Shown here piece by piece: positions 1-8,595 of a stretch of 64,000 bases of DNA (within the stretch, counting starts at the first letter, position 1; every line of letters begins with the position of its first letter). The stretch is from Bacillota bacterium (lineage in GTDB: Bacteria > Bacillota > Clostridia > Acetivibrionales > DSM-1351): contig JAEWMS010000030.1 of the NCBI GenBank assembly GCA_023393115.1, positions 68,990-132,989 on the forward strand, read 5' to 3'. Below the pieces are notes generated by a model that was not told where the DNA came from, did no database searches, and was given only the letters and a program-made list of their open reading frames with translations. Made by a program: the position numbers and the translations under genes.

Positions 1-966
1 GGTAATCCTTGTCATCCAGGTTACAAGTAGAGGATAGAAGGGTGCACATGCAAAACCTGATATACTAATCCAAACTATAGATGCAATCTGTCCGGCGAAT
101 ATAACGGATACTAATGCTATTGCTGCCAGAATTCCAAATGCAATCAGAATGGGTATCATATCAAATTTCTTCAGTAACCTCACAGATAGTGTTCTGCCTA
201 TTAGCATGGAAAGCCAGATGAGTATACTGGCCAATATCCCCGAAAGGGCTCCATAACCCTGATTCTCAAAGTATACAGGTGCAAACCCCCAAATTCCTAT
301 CTCGGTACCCACATAAAGCAGTAATGCTAATGGTGCTATGAGATATGATGGTGTTTTCAGTGCCCTAATATAAACAAACATGCTATCTCTTAGAGATACT
401 CCTGTCCGAGCACCTTCCTCCCTGTACCTTGAGGTAACGACAGCGATAAATATACAGAGAATACCCAATACATAGTAAACCAATCTCCAATTCTCAAATA
501 GAATCATGGAAACCAGCAACAGCAAAGGTGTTAGTACGGCGCCCACTGTGAAGAATAGCTGAACAAATGCATTATTCTTTTCTGAGTTATTGCTGTCAAA
601 ACTCGTAGCAAGAGTTGTAATACCGTTCTGTGTAATACTTCCGAATGCACCTATCAGTAAAACCCCTATAACCGACATCCAGAATTGTGATACTGACCCA
701 AATAAAAATGCCGACAAGCCCAATATACCGAAAGACAGACTCATAATTCTGAGCTTACCTACTTTATCAATTAACGTGCCTCCAACCAATACAGCAACAG
801 TAAATCCAACGTATTGAATACTTACCAGACTCCCCTGTTGTACAGAGGTCAATCCGATTTCCTCCTTCAGTCTTGGAAGTGCTAGTCCTGTGGAAGTTAG
901 CATCATTGCCATCAGTATCATTTGGTTGCACAGTAAGGCTATACTTGCTTTTTTAGCTTGCTTCAT
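1..966 (-). CDS. MFS transporter, 3' end cut by window edge
   Basis: The reverse-complement frame begins MKQAKKASIALLCNQ and runs off the left edge after 322 codons, so the C-terminal membrane helices are missing. It contains repeated hydrophobic segments and the cytoplasmic-loop pattern GGTLIDKVGKLR typical of the loop between helices 2 and 3 of major facilitator permeases. The start at 966 is chosen because AAGGAG lies a few bases upstream; an in-frame ATG at 984 has no comparable ribosome site. It sits downstream of a diguanylate cyclase on the same strand with a gap of about 100 bases. Substrate cannot be read; the surroundings suggest a sugar or small metabolite, but that is inference. 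Confidence 0.8.
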   Translation of the reverse strand, partial: MKQAKKASIALLCNQMILMAMMLTSTGLALPRLKEEIGLTSVQQGSLVSIQYVGFTVAVLVGGTLIDKVGKLRIMSLSFGILGLSAFLFGSVSQFWMSVIGVLLIGAFGSITQNGITTLATSFDSNNSEKNNAFVQLFFTVGAVLTPLLLLVSMILFENWRLVYYVLGILCIFIAVVTSRYREEGARTGVSLRDSMFVYIRALKTPSYLIAPLALLLYVGTEIGIWGFAPVYFENQGYGALSGILASILIWLSMLIGRTLSVRLLKKFDMIPILIAFGILAAIALVSVIFAGQIASIVWISISGFACAPFYPLLVTWMTRIT

Positions 967-1067
967 AAAGTTCTCCTTGTTCATTCCGACAAACTATTAT
1001 TATAACATTAACTTGCTAAAAATAAAGCTTGTTTTGCTTCATTAATCGGCATAGAAGCTATGAAGTC

Positions 1068-1982
1068 TTACCATTCAACCCTGTTCCTTCCATTTTTCTT
1101 AGCCTTGTACAGCTTTCTATCGGCCTCGTCAATTACATCCTCAAAATTGCTGTCTTTGGTGTACTTATTGCTGCTGACACCAAAACTTGCAGTGATTCTG
1201 ATTTCCTCAGCACCTATTTTTATCATCCTGCTTTCAATGGTTTTTCTGATATTTTCTGCTATCTCTACAGCTTTAGGAAGCTGTGCTCCCGGAAGACATA
1301 CAAAAAACTCCTCTCCTCCATATCTGGCAACCCAGTCAGTTTCCCTTTTAATGCAGGACTGTATGGTTTCAGCCAGAATCTTCAGAACTGTATCTCCAAC
1401 AAGATGACCATAGGTATCATTAATCAATTTATAGTGATCAACATCAATCATAATAACTGATAGACTAACTTTAGATGCTACAGTTGTCATCAGGTCAATG
1501 GGTAGTTTCTCATTAATATACCTCCTATTATATGCCCCGGTTAAAGCATCCTTCAGTGCGAGATTATTAACTTTCTCAATTTTTTTCAAAACTTCGAGGA
1601 CATTGAAACTTATGTTATCTTCAATAACGATACTGTCGGTAACATCCTTTATTAACTCAATTATTAGCTTTCTTTTTCCTAATACCAGAGGAACCGCCAT
1701 AGTTAAAATAATTCTATCTGACCGGGTTTCAATTCTTATAAAGAATTTATCTTCATTAAGTGCACGCATTGCTACGCAATTTTTACAGGCTCTATTGTCA
1801 CTCCAGAAATTATAACATTTTAGTTTTTCTACTTTCTCATCGAGCCTATTTCCAGAATCTAAATTAATAATGTTTAAGTTGACCGGATCAACAAACCGAA
1901 TATGGTCGTACAAGTGACGAAATATATTAATACAATCCAGTAGCTGCGAAAGCTCATTATCCTCCAAATGTACAACCTCCAT
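1068..1982 (-). CDS. Diguanylate cyclase (GGDEF) with N-terminal cysteine-containing sensor region
   Basis: Makes the second messenger cyclic di-GMP from two GTP. The C-terminal GGDEF domain spans about residues 140-304, with the active-site signature GGEEF at residues 222-226. The inhibitory I-site RETD (213-216) sits exactly five residues upstream, so product inhibition should be intact. The N-terminal 120 residues look like a small PAS-like sensor and carry three clustered cysteines (C56, C66, C69), which may bind a metal or sense redox. No transmembrane segment is seen, so it is probably cytoplasmic. A TTG at 1967 preceded by GGAGG is an alternative start five codons downstream. No EAL domain is present. 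The sensed signal is unknown. Confidence 0.88.
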   Translation of the reverse strand: MEVVHLEDNELSQLLDCINIFRHLYDHIRFVDPVNLNIINLDSGNRLDEKVEKLKCYNFWSDNRACKNCVAMRALNEDKFFIRIETRSDRIILTMAVPLVLGKRKLIIELIKDVTDSIVIEDNISFNVLEVLKKIEKVNNLALKDALTGAYNRRYINEKLPIDLMTTVASKVSLSVIMIDVDHYKLINDTYGHLVGDTVLKILAETIQSCIKRETDWVARYGGEEFFVCLPGAQLPKAVEIAENIRKTIESRMIKIGAEEIRITASFGVSSNKYTKDSNFEDVIDEADRKLYKAKKNGRNRVEW

Positions 1983-2115
1983 TCACCATGTACTCACTTC
2001 GAAAAGTTGAATGTTAAAGCAATCTGAACAAAATTTCTGCACTATAACTACCATATGTATTTTGTATCAATATAGATTTTTTAACCATAAAGTTTACACT
2101 GTTTTTACTCGCGAA

Positions 2116-2168
2116 TTAAAAAGAAAAGAGTATCGCTCACTAGTTTTTACTAGTTATGCAACACTCTT
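2116..2168 (-). terminator. Rho-independent terminator after araD
   Basis: On the minus strand an 11-bp stem (2158-2168 with 2126-2136, two G-U pairs) encloses an inner ACTAGT/ACTAGT stem with a 4-base loop and is followed by a T-rich run. It lies about 30 bases past the araD stop. Confidence 0.75.
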
Positions 2169-2197
2169 AAAGACATTATATACTATTAGTAAAAATA

Positions 2198-2893
2198 TTA
2201 TTTTTGTCCGTAATACGCATTTGCTCCGTGTTTTCTCATAAAGTGCTTATCCAGAAGGTATTGATTGACATCATTATTAGCACCGCCGGTGAGAACATGA
2301 GTATTTAAAGCCATTTTAGCCACTTCTTCCATAACTACCGCATTATGCACAGCTTCATGTGCATTTTTACCCCAGCTGAAAGGAGCGTGGTCTTCCACAA
2401 GTACGCCGGGAATATAAACTGGATTCAGGTTTTTAAAGGTATCAACAATTACTAGACCCGTATTTTTCTCATATTCGCCTTCTATTTCCTCCTGAGTGAG
2501 CCTTCTGGTACAGGGAATTTCTCCATAGAAATAATCAGCATGAGTAGTTCCCATAGGCCTTATGGGACGGCCGGCCTGAGCCCAGCTGGTTGCCCATGGA
2601 GAATGTGTATGAACAACACCACCGATATCTTTGAAAGCATTGTACAGGACTATATGAGTAGGAGTGTCCGATGAAGGCCGGAGGCTTCCTTCCACCTGGT
2701 TTCCTTCCAGATCCATAACAACAAGGTCTTCTATTTTAAGCTTTTCATAAGGCACTCCACTTGGCTTTATTACCATAAGACCTTTTTCTCTGTCAACTCC
2801 GCTTACATTTCCCCATGTAAAAGTAACAAGGCCGTACTTGGGCAGATCTAGATTAGCCTGCAGAACTTCTTCCTTAAGTGTTTTTAATAACAT
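2198..2893 (-). CDS. araD: L-ribulose-5-phosphate 4-epimerase
   Basis: Converts L-ribulose 5-phosphate to D-xylulose 5-phosphate, the last dedicated step of L-arabinose catabolism. It belongs to the class II aldolase/epimerase fold. From the ATG at 2893 the protein is 231 residues, the same length as the E. coli enzyme, and residues D76, H95, H97 and D120 fall at the same positions as the metal and catalytic residues known there; H169 in VEDHAPFSWG is the third metal histidine. GGAG lies about ten bases upstream of this ATG, whereas the upstream ATG at 2911 has no ribosome site. It follows araR on the same strand with a 96-base gap that holds a dispersed repeat. Confidence 0.95.
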   Translation of the reverse strand: MLLKTLKEEVLQANLDLPKYGLVTFTWGNVSGVDREKGLMVIKPSGVPYEKLKIEDLVVMDLEGNQVEGSLRPSSDTPTHIVLYNAFKDIGGVVHTHSPWATSWAQAGRPIRPMGTTHADYFYGEIPCTRRLTQEEIEGEYEKNTGLVIVDTFKNLNPVYIPGVLVEDHAPFSWGKNAHEAVHNAVVMEEVAKMALNTHVLTGGANNDVNQYLLDKHFMRKHGANAYYGQK

Positions 2894-2931
2894 GTTTCCA
2901 CTCTCCATCATTCATTGATTATATAATTTCC

Positions 2932-2948
2932 GGCTTGCGGAGCAAGCC
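2932..2948. repeat. Small inverted repeat between araR and araD
   Basis: GGCTTG and CAAGCC flank a 5-base spacer. It has no T-run and abuts a copy of the dispersed GTGAA-type repeat. It could form a weak hairpin in the araR-araD transcript. Confidence 0.4.
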
Positions 2949-2992
2949 AACCTTAACTATTCACTCTTCACCATTCACCATTTACTATTTTA
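2949..2992 (-). repeat. Dispersed GTGAA-rich repeat, copy 1
   Basis: Read on the minus strand this is a run of imperfect units resembling AGTGAAT or GGTGAAT ending in GAATAGTTAAGG. The same arrangement, in the opposite orientation relative to the window, occurs at about 6155-6193 before the GH3 gene. Both copies lie in short spacers next to sugar genes. The right edge slightly overlaps the araR stop. Confidence 0.55.
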
Positions 2993-4096
2993 CTTCCTCA
3001 CTCTATCCAATACAGAATCCCTGATAATCAGTTCAGGCTCAATAACTCTTCTTATGGAACTCTTTGCAAATTCAGGCTTTTCTATCATTTCCATCAAAGT
3101 CTGTGCAACCATTTCTCCCAGCAATTCTTTAGGGTGGCTGACTGAGGTAAGTTTGACAGGACAACTTGTAGAATAATAGGAATCGTCAAAGCCGGTAATT
3201 GAAATATCATCAGGTACCGACAGTCCCATTCCCACAAGCTTTTCGTAAATTCCGAAAGCAATCTGATCATTATAACAGGCAATTGCATCAATCTTCTTAC
3301 CGTTATTCAACATAGCTTCAATAGATGAATAGGGCTTAATCTTTCTATCTTCGGTATGAAACCATACTACATTATCAGGGTTATACTGTAGAGATCCTTC
3401 TGCCAAAGCCTTTGCGTAGCCCTTATGCCTTTCAATTCCCTGGATATCATCTGCTTTGAAAATACCTACAATATCCTTATGTCCCATGTCAATAAGGTAT
3501 TTTACAGCCAAATACATTCCATCTGAGTCATTAAGAATTATCTGGGGCTTGTTCTCCAACTGCTGATAAACCCCGTGAATAAAAATATATGGTATATTAT
3601 GCTCATCCAGCGCCTGATAATACTTAACATTGTTGGAGAAAACAGAACTTTTTGTAGGTTCAATAATAAGGCCTTCCAAATCCTTGTCAAGTATTTCCTG
3701 GAGATAGAGGGCTTCCTTTTCAACGTCGTTATCGGTATTCTTAAGCATTATGCTATAGCCTTTTTCCGACAGCACCGAATCTATTCCCTGTATAACTCTG
3801 GGGAAAATGTACTCTGAAATATACGTGGTCATTACTCCAATATTTCTTGAATTTGCCCTGTTGATACTTCTATCCTTACAAAAGGTGCCTCTTCCGTGTT
3901 CGGTATATAGATAGCCTTCATTGACAAGCATAGATATTGCTTTTCTGACAGTATGCCTGCTTAATGAGAGCTTCTCAGACAAGGTGTTTTCAGAAGGAAT
4001 CTGATCTCCGGGTTTAATTCGGCCCATTAATATTTCTTCTTTTATATATTCCTTTAATTTGGCATATTTTGTTTGACCGGCATCATTTTGCAGCAT
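2990..4096 (-). CDS. araR: AraR-type GntR/LacI-family arabinose repressor
   Basis: A DNA-binding repressor of arabinose genes, released by L-arabinose in the known Bacillus system. Residues 10-73 form a GntR-type winged helix (GDQIPSENTLSEKLSLSRHTVRKA, interrupted here only for length: the recognition helix lies near residues 40-57). Residues about 80-365 form a LacI/periplasmic-binding sugar domain. This chimeric architecture is the hallmark of AraR, and the 368-residue length is normal. It is divergent from araA, and two operator-like palindromes lie in the shared 205-base promoter region, one just upstream of its own start, so autoregulation is likely. It is followed by araD on the same strand. 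Confidence 0.93.
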   Translation of the reverse strand: MLQNDAGQTKYAKLKEYIKEEILMGRIKPGDQIPSENTLSEKLSLSRHTVRKAISMLVNEGYLYTEHGRGTFCKDRSINRANSRNIGVMTTYISEYIFPRVIQGIDSVLSEKGYSIMLKNTDNDVEKEALYLQEILDKDLEGLIIEPTKSSVFSNNVKYYQALDEHNIPYIFIHGVYQQLENKPQIILNDSDGMYLAVKYLIDMGHKDIVGIFKADDIQGIERHKGYAKALAEGSLQYNPDNVVWFHTEDRKIKPYSSIEAMLNNGKKIDAIACYNDQIAFGIYEKLVGMGLSVPDDISITGFDDSYYSTSCPVKLTSVSHPKELLGEMVAQTLMEMIEKPEFAKSSIRRVIEPELIIRDSVLDRVRK

Positions 4097-4116
4097 TTAT
4101 TTACCCTCTCTAGTAG

Positions 4117-4134
4117 AACTTGTGCATACAATTT
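4117..4134. promoter_or_regulatory. AraR operator-like site at araR
   Basis: The core ACTTGTGCATACAA matches the site at 4261-4276 and resembles the known AraR box (TTGTACGTACAA-like). It lies just downstream of the araR -10 hexamer, where a bound repressor would block transcription. Confidence 0.7.
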
Positions 4135-4142
4135 ATACAAAA

Positions 4143-4171
4143 ATTATATAGTACTAAGTGTACATTTTCAA
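4143..4171 (-). promoter_or_regulatory. Predicted araR promoter
   Basis: On the minus strand TTGAAA (4166-4171) and TATAAT (4143-4148) are separated by exactly 17 bases. It is one of the best vegetative promoter matches in the window and reads directly into araR. Confidence 0.7.
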
Positions 4172-4221
4172 TAATAATTTTTCAACAACAGGGAAAACTG
4201 TACTTTAAGGTAAAAATAATA

Positions 4222-4250
4222 TTGATTTTTCCATATAAAAGCTATACAAT
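4222..4250 (+). promoter_or_regulatory. Predicted araA promoter
   Basis: TTGATT (4222-4227) and TACAAT (4245-4250) are 17 bases apart. The AraR-like operator starts about 11 bases downstream, overlapping the expected transcription start. Confidence 0.6.
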
Positions 4251-4260
4251 TAAATCAAAC

Positions 4261-4276
4261 ACTTGTGCATACAAGT
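4261..4276. promoter_or_regulatory. AraR operator-like site at araA
   Basis: ACTTGTGCATACAAGT has perfect 6-base arms (ACTTGT/ACAAGT) around GCAT. It shares 14 bases with the site in front of araR and lies between the araA promoter and its ribosome site (AAGGAGG at 4286-4292). Confidence 0.75.
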
Positions 4277-4301
4277 AAAACTGTTAAGGAGGACTTTTTA
4301 A

Positions 4302-5789
4302 ATGTTAAATTTAAAGAAGTATGAATTTTGGTTTATAACAGGTAGCCAGCATTTGTATGGACCTGAAACCTTGAAGCAAGTTGCCGAACATTCAAAAATA
4401 ATGGTTGAAAAACTAAACCAGGACTCATCCATACCATATACAATCATTTTTAAACCCATCGTTACAACCCCGGATGAAATAACAAATGTTTTGGTTGAAG
4501 CAAATGCAGACAGGAACTGTGCCGGTATTATTACCTGGATGCATACTTTCTCTCCTTCAAAAATGTGGATTGCGGGTTTATCGCAGCTGAATAAGCCATA
4601 TCTCCACCTTCATACACAATTTAACCGTCAACTTCCATGGAATGAAATAGATATGGACTTCATGAACCTGAATCAGTCGGCCCACGGTGACCGTGAGCAC
4701 GGATTTATTGGAGCAAGATTGCGTATGCCCCGCAAGGTTGTCGCAGGCTACTGGGAGGATGCAGGAGTTCGTGAAAGAATAGGAGCCTGGCAGAGAACAG
4801 CTGCGGCTTACATTTACGGACGCCAGCTAAAGGTAGTGAGATTTGGAGATAACATGCGTGAAGTAGCTGTCACCGAAGGCGATAAGGTTGAAGCTCAAAT
4901 CAAGCTTGGCTGGTCTGTAAACACATACGCTGTAGGAGATCTTGCAACTGAAGTCAATAATGTTACCGAAGCCCAAGTAGATGCTTTGGTTGCGGAATAT
5001 AAAGAGAAGTATGATATTGCTGCTGAAGCCCAGTCGGGAGAAAAATTTGAAGCTATCAGAGAACAGGCTAAGATACAGCTTGGTATTCAGGCTATTTTGG
5101 ATAAGGTTGGCGCTGGTGCCTTTACAACCACCTTTGAAGATTTGTATGGTCTGAAACAGCTGCCGGGTCTGGCCGCTCAGGACTTGATGTCCAGAGGTTA
5201 CGGGTTCAGCGGTGAAGGAGATTGGAAAACTTCTGCATTAACAAATGTTATGAAGGTTATGGCTGAAAACAAGGGAACTTCCTTTATGGAGGATTACACC
5301 TACCATCTGGTACCAGGTGAAGAAATGATTCTTGGAGCCCACATGTTGGAGGTCTGCCCTACTATTGCAGCCACAAAACCACGCCTCGAGGTACATCCTC
5401 TGGGAATAGGAGGAAAATCTGACCCGGCAAGAATAGTATTTGACGGTGCTCCAGGCCATGCAGTTTGCGCATCACTTATAGATATGGGCGGACGTATGAG
5501 ACTTATTATTGCAGAGGTTGAAGCTGTTCAGCCAACAATTGACATGCCAAAACTTCCTGTTGCAAGAGTTCTCTGGAAACCGGAACCTTCTCTTGAAGTT
5601 GGCGCCGAAGCCTGGATATATGCCGGTGGAGCTCATCACACTGTATTCTCTACTGTAGTGACAGCAGAACAGCTTATCGATTGGGCTGACATGGTAGGAA
5701 TAGAATATGTGCTTATTAACAAGGACACAACCATTCATAACCTGCGAAATGAATTAAGATGGAATGACATAGCCTGGAAATTAAGATAG
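4302..5789 (+). CDS. araA: L-arabinose isomerase
   Basis: Isomerises L-arabinose to L-ribulose in the cytoplasm, using Mn2+. The 495-residue protein aligns end to end with the family. The metal and catalytic residues known from the E. coli enzyme are recognisable: E305 in SGEGDWK, E330 in MEDYTYHL, H347 in LGAHMLE and H446 in GGAHHTVF. AAGGAGG lies ten bases upstream of the start. It is transcribed alone, divergently from araR and araD. The usual next enzyme, ribulokinase araB, is not adjacent and no clear araB occurs in the window. Confidence 0.97.
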   Translation: MLNLKKYEFWFITGSQHLYGPETLKQVAEHSKIMVEKLNQDSSIPYTIIFKPIVTTPDEITNVLVEANADRNCAGIITWMHTFSPSKMWIAGLSQLNKPYLHLHTQFNRQLPWNEIDMDFMNLNQSAHGDREHGFIGARLRMPRKVVAGYWEDAGVRERIGAWQRTAAAYIYGRQLKVVRFGDNMREVAVTEGDKVEAQIKLGWSVNTYAVGDLATEVNNVTEAQVDALVAEYKEKYDIAAEAQSGEKFEAIREQAKIQLGIQAILDKVGAGAFTTTFEDLYGLKQLPGLAAQDLMSRGYGFSGEGDWKTSALTNVMKVMAENKGTSFMEDYTYHLVPGEEMILGAHMLEVCPTIAATKPRLEVHPLGIGGKSDPARIVFDGAPGHAVCASLIDMGGRMRLIIAEVEAVQPTIDMPKLPVARVLWKPEPSLEVGAEAWIYAGGAHHTVFSTVVTAEQLIDWADMVGIEYVLINKDTTIHNLRNELRWNDIAWKLR

Positions 5790-5906
5790 TCCTAAAATTA
5801 ATATAGGCCTTGAATTACACCTATCGCAGGTTTAAAATAAGTTTCAATCACAAAAGCAAATTGCCTTTTGCATGTGTGATTATATATGCGTCTGACCAGC
5901 GCAGCG

Positions 5907-5950
5907 AAAGACAGCTAATTCCGCCATGGATGGGGCTGTCTTTTGTTTTA
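5907..5950 (+). terminator. Rho-independent terminator after araA
   Basis: AAAGACAGC (5907-5915) pairs with GCTGTCTTT (5935-5943) and is followed by a T-rich tail. It lies about 120 bases beyond the araA stop. Confidence 0.75.
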
Positions 5951-6154
5951 TATTAAGACCGGTCTATTTAAATTTATAACTTTAATTATAGGTTCTCCCG
6001 GACTAAATTCATTCCCGATCCATTCCATGAATTTGCCGTATCATGTCTCTCCGCAGGAAATGAATATATTAGGGCAACAAATGAAATGATATTTGATTTC
6101 ACGTTAGGTATTATTTAGAGGTAAGAGATTAGAAGTTGGATGTTAGAGGCTATT

Positions 6155-6193
6155 AGAGTGAATAGTGAAAAGTGAACGGTGAATAGTTAAGGA
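6155..6193 (+). repeat. Dispersed GTGAA-rich repeat, copy 2
   Basis: Imperfect units AGTGAAT, AGTGAAA, AGTGAAC and GGTGAAT run into GAATAGTTAAGG. This mirrors, in inverted orientation, the repeat between araR and araD. It lies upstream of the GH3 ribosome site. Confidence 0.55.
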
Positions 6194-6268
6194 AAGTTAG
6201 CTCCAAACATAATTTTAATATTCCAACTTCTTACTTCCAACATCTAACATCAAAAGGAGGTTAATATT

Positions 6269-8419
6269 ATGACAAACGAAAAACCCGCTTACCTTGATGA
6301 AAGCTTAGGCTTTGAAGAGCGAGTCAAGGATCTTGTTTCAAGAATGACTCTTGAGGAGAAAGCGTCTCAGATGCTTTACAATTCTCCTGCCATACCACGT
6401 TTGGGCATACCGTCCTACAACTGGTGGAATGAAGCACTCCACGGTGTTGCCAGAGCTGGTATAGCAACTGTATTCCCTCAGGCTATAGGTATGGCTGCCA
6501 CCTTTGACGAAGAGCTTATCTTTGATATAGCTGACGTTATTTCAACTGAAGGCAGAGCCAAGTACCACGAATTCCAGAGAAAAGGGGACCACGATATTTA
6601 TAAAGGTTTAACTTTCTGGTCTCCTAATATAAACATATTCAGAGATCCACGCTGGGGCCGCGGCCACGAAACCTATGGCGAAGACCCCTATCTTACCAGC
6701 AGACTGGGTATTAAGTTTGTAGCAGGTCTCCAGGGCAGTGATGAAAAATATTTGAAAACTGCGGCCTGCGCCAAGCACTTTGCCGTACACAGCGGCCCCG
6801 AAGGAGAACGCCACAGCTTCAACGCAGTAGCCTCAAAAAAGGATATGTATGAAACCTATCTTCCTGCCTTTAAAAAGTTGGTACAGGATGCAAAGGTTGA
6901 AGCTGTAATGGGTGCCTATAACAGGACCAACGGCGAGCCCTGCTGCGGAAGTAAGACTCTGCTCAAAGACATTCTGAGAGACGATTGGGGCTTCAAAGGC
7001 CATGTAACCTCTGACTGCTGGGCAATAAAAGACTTCCATGAATATCACATGGTAACCAAAACAGCGCCCGAATCAGTTGCACTTGCAGTTAATAACGGCT
7101 GTGACACAAACTGCGGAAATATGTATCTAAATCTTATGATTGCATATAATGAAGGGCTTGTTACAGAAGAAAAGATAGATGAATCGGTTTCTCGACTGAT
7201 GATGACCCGAATGAAACTGGGTATGTTTGATAAGGATGAAAATGTACCCTTCGCGGACACCTCCTACGATTTAGTTGACTGTAAAGAGCACAGGGAACTT
7301 GCGCTGAAAGCATCAAAAGAGTCACTTGTACTTTTGAAGAATGCAGATTTGTTGCCTCTTAAAAAGGATGCTCTAAAATCAATAGCGGTTATTGGTCCTA
7401 ATGCCGACAGCAGAGAGGCCCTCATGGGCAATTATTACGGAACTCCCTCCCAGTACATAACTGTATTGGACGGCATTAGAGAAATACTTCCCGACTCTGT
7501 CAGAATAAATTATTCTCAGGGCTGTCACCTGTATAAGGACAAGGCGGAAGGTCTTGCACAACCAAACGACAGAATCGCAGAAGCAGTAGCTGCAGCCGAG
7601 AAGTCAGATGTTGTTGTCCTTTGCCTAGGTTTGGATGCCACTATTGAGGGTGAAGAAGGTGATGCAGGTAATGAGTACGGAGCAGGCGACAAGTTTGACC
7701 TGAATCTTCCCGGTCTGCAGCAGCAGTTGCTCGAAGCAGTAACGGCAGCCGGAAAGCCTGTAATACTTATATTGTTATCGGGTAGTGCTTTGGCCGTTAC
7801 CTGGGCTGATGAAAATGTGTCTGCAATTGTCCAGGCCTGGTATCCCGGAGCTCAGGGAGGAAGAGCAATCGCTCAGATGTTGTTTGGAGATTTCAGCCCC
7901 TGTGGTAAGCTGCCCGTTACCTTCTACAGAACTACAGAGGAGCTTCCTGATTTCCGTGATTACTCCATGATGAACAGAACCTACAAGTACATGCAAAATG
8001 AAGCACTCTATCCCTTTGGCTTTGGCCTCGGATATACCAAATTTGAGTTCAGTGACCTTGCTTTGTCTTCTGCTCATATCAAATCTGGAGATAGCATTAC
8101 CTGTACCGTTAAGGTTAAGAATGTTGGCGATATTGAGTCCAAGGAGGTTGTACAGGTTTATCTGAAGGACGTTGAAACCTCCACGGTCGCTCCTAAATGG
8201 CAGCTCAGAGGTGTACAAAAAGTTAGTCTGAAGCCCGGGGAGCAAAAGCAGATTAGTTTTACTCTCATTGCGGAGGATATGATGGTTGTTACTGATGATG
8301 GCGAGCTGGTACTGGAACCAGGAATTTTTGAACTATATGTTGGTGGTAGTCAGCCCGATGCCAGAAGTATCAGGCTTACAGGTACCCAGGTACTGAAGGG
8401 CAACTTCGAATTAGTGTAG
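6269..8419 (+). CDS. GH3 beta-xylosidase (possibly also arabinofuranosidase)
   Basis: Removes xylose, or arabinose in bifunctional members, from the non-reducing end of xylo-oligosaccharides. The GH3 N-terminal barrel spans about residues 15-300 with the xylosidase-type signatures NWWNEALHGVARAG (51-64) and KHFAVHSGPE, and the catalytic nucleophile D249 in VTSDCWAI. The C-terminal sandwich domain follows, and a fibronectin-III-like domain ends the protein at about residues 630-700. No signal peptide is present, so it acts in the cytoplasm on imported oligosaccharides. Length (716) is normal. A strong AAAAGGAGG precedes the start. Beta-glucosidase is less likely because of the xylosidase-type motifs. 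Confidence 0.88.
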   Translation: MTNEKPAYLDESLGFEERVKDLVSRMTLEEKASQMLYNSPAIPRLGIPSYNWWNEALHGVARAGIATVFPQAIGMAATFDEELIFDIADVISTEGRAKYHEFQRKGDHDIYKGLTFWSPNINIFRDPRWGRGHETYGEDPYLTSRLGIKFVAGLQGSDEKYLKTAACAKHFAVHSGPEGERHSFNAVASKKDMYETYLPAFKKLVQDAKVEAVMGAYNRTNGEPCCGSKTLLKDILRDDWGFKGHVTSDCWAIKDFHEYHMVTKTAPESVALAVNNGCDTNCGNMYLNLMIAYNEGLVTEEKIDESVSRLMMTRMKLGMFDKDENVPFADTSYDLVDCKEHRELALKASKESLVLLKNADLLPLKKDALKSIAVIGPNADSREALMGNYYGTPSQYITVLDGIREILPDSVRINYSQGCHLYKDKAEGLAQPNDRIAEAVAAAEKSDVVVLCLGLDATIEGEEGDAGNEYGAGDKFDLNLPGLQQQLLEAVTAAGKPVILILLSGSALAVTWADENVSAIVQAWYPGAQGGRAIAQMLFGDFSPCGKLPVTFYRTTEELPDFRDYSMMNRTYKYMQNEALYPFGFGLGYTKFEFSDLALSSAHIKSGDSITCTVKVKNVGDIESKEVVQVYLKDVETSTVAPKWQLRGVQKVSLKPGEQKQISFTLIAEDMMVVTDDGELVLEPGIFELYVGGSQPDARSIRLTGTQVLKGNFELV

Positions 8420-8467
8420 CACAGTTTGAGAACAAAGGTAGCAGAGCCAATAACGTAAAAAAAATAT

Positions 8468-8513
8468 AAAAGCTGCGGAGACCCGATAATAAGACTTCCG
8501 CAGCTTTTTTTAT
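8468..8513 (+). terminator. Rho-independent terminator after the GH3 gene
   Basis: AAAGCTGCGGA pairs with TCCGCAGCTTT and runs into seven T residues. It is about 50 bases past the GH3 stop. Confidence 0.85.
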
Positions 8514-8595
8514 TCAGCCACCTATTCTCATTGTATATTTTGAGTAAATCACATAAAATGTATATAAGATTACTTGATTGTAACGGAGCTGTTTC

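Larger units (their letters stand above)
5790..6268. other. Non-coding spacer between araA and the GH3 gene
   Basis: This 479-base gap holds the araA terminator and a second copy of the dispersed GTGAA-rich repeat near its right end, plus AAGTTGG/CCAACTT inverted segments around 6131-6250. No credible coding frame was found. A promoter for the GH3 gene could not be assigned confidently. Confidence 0.6.

Noticed and set aside
6131..6250. A miniature transposon bounded by AAGTTGG/CCAACTT segments
   Set aside because: The inverted segments are short, and the second side is rearranged relative to the first; no target-site duplication is visible.
7775..8245. A 156-codon minus-strand frame within the GH3 gene
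   Set aside because: Antisense to a well-conserved glycosidase region, with no domain signature or suitable context.
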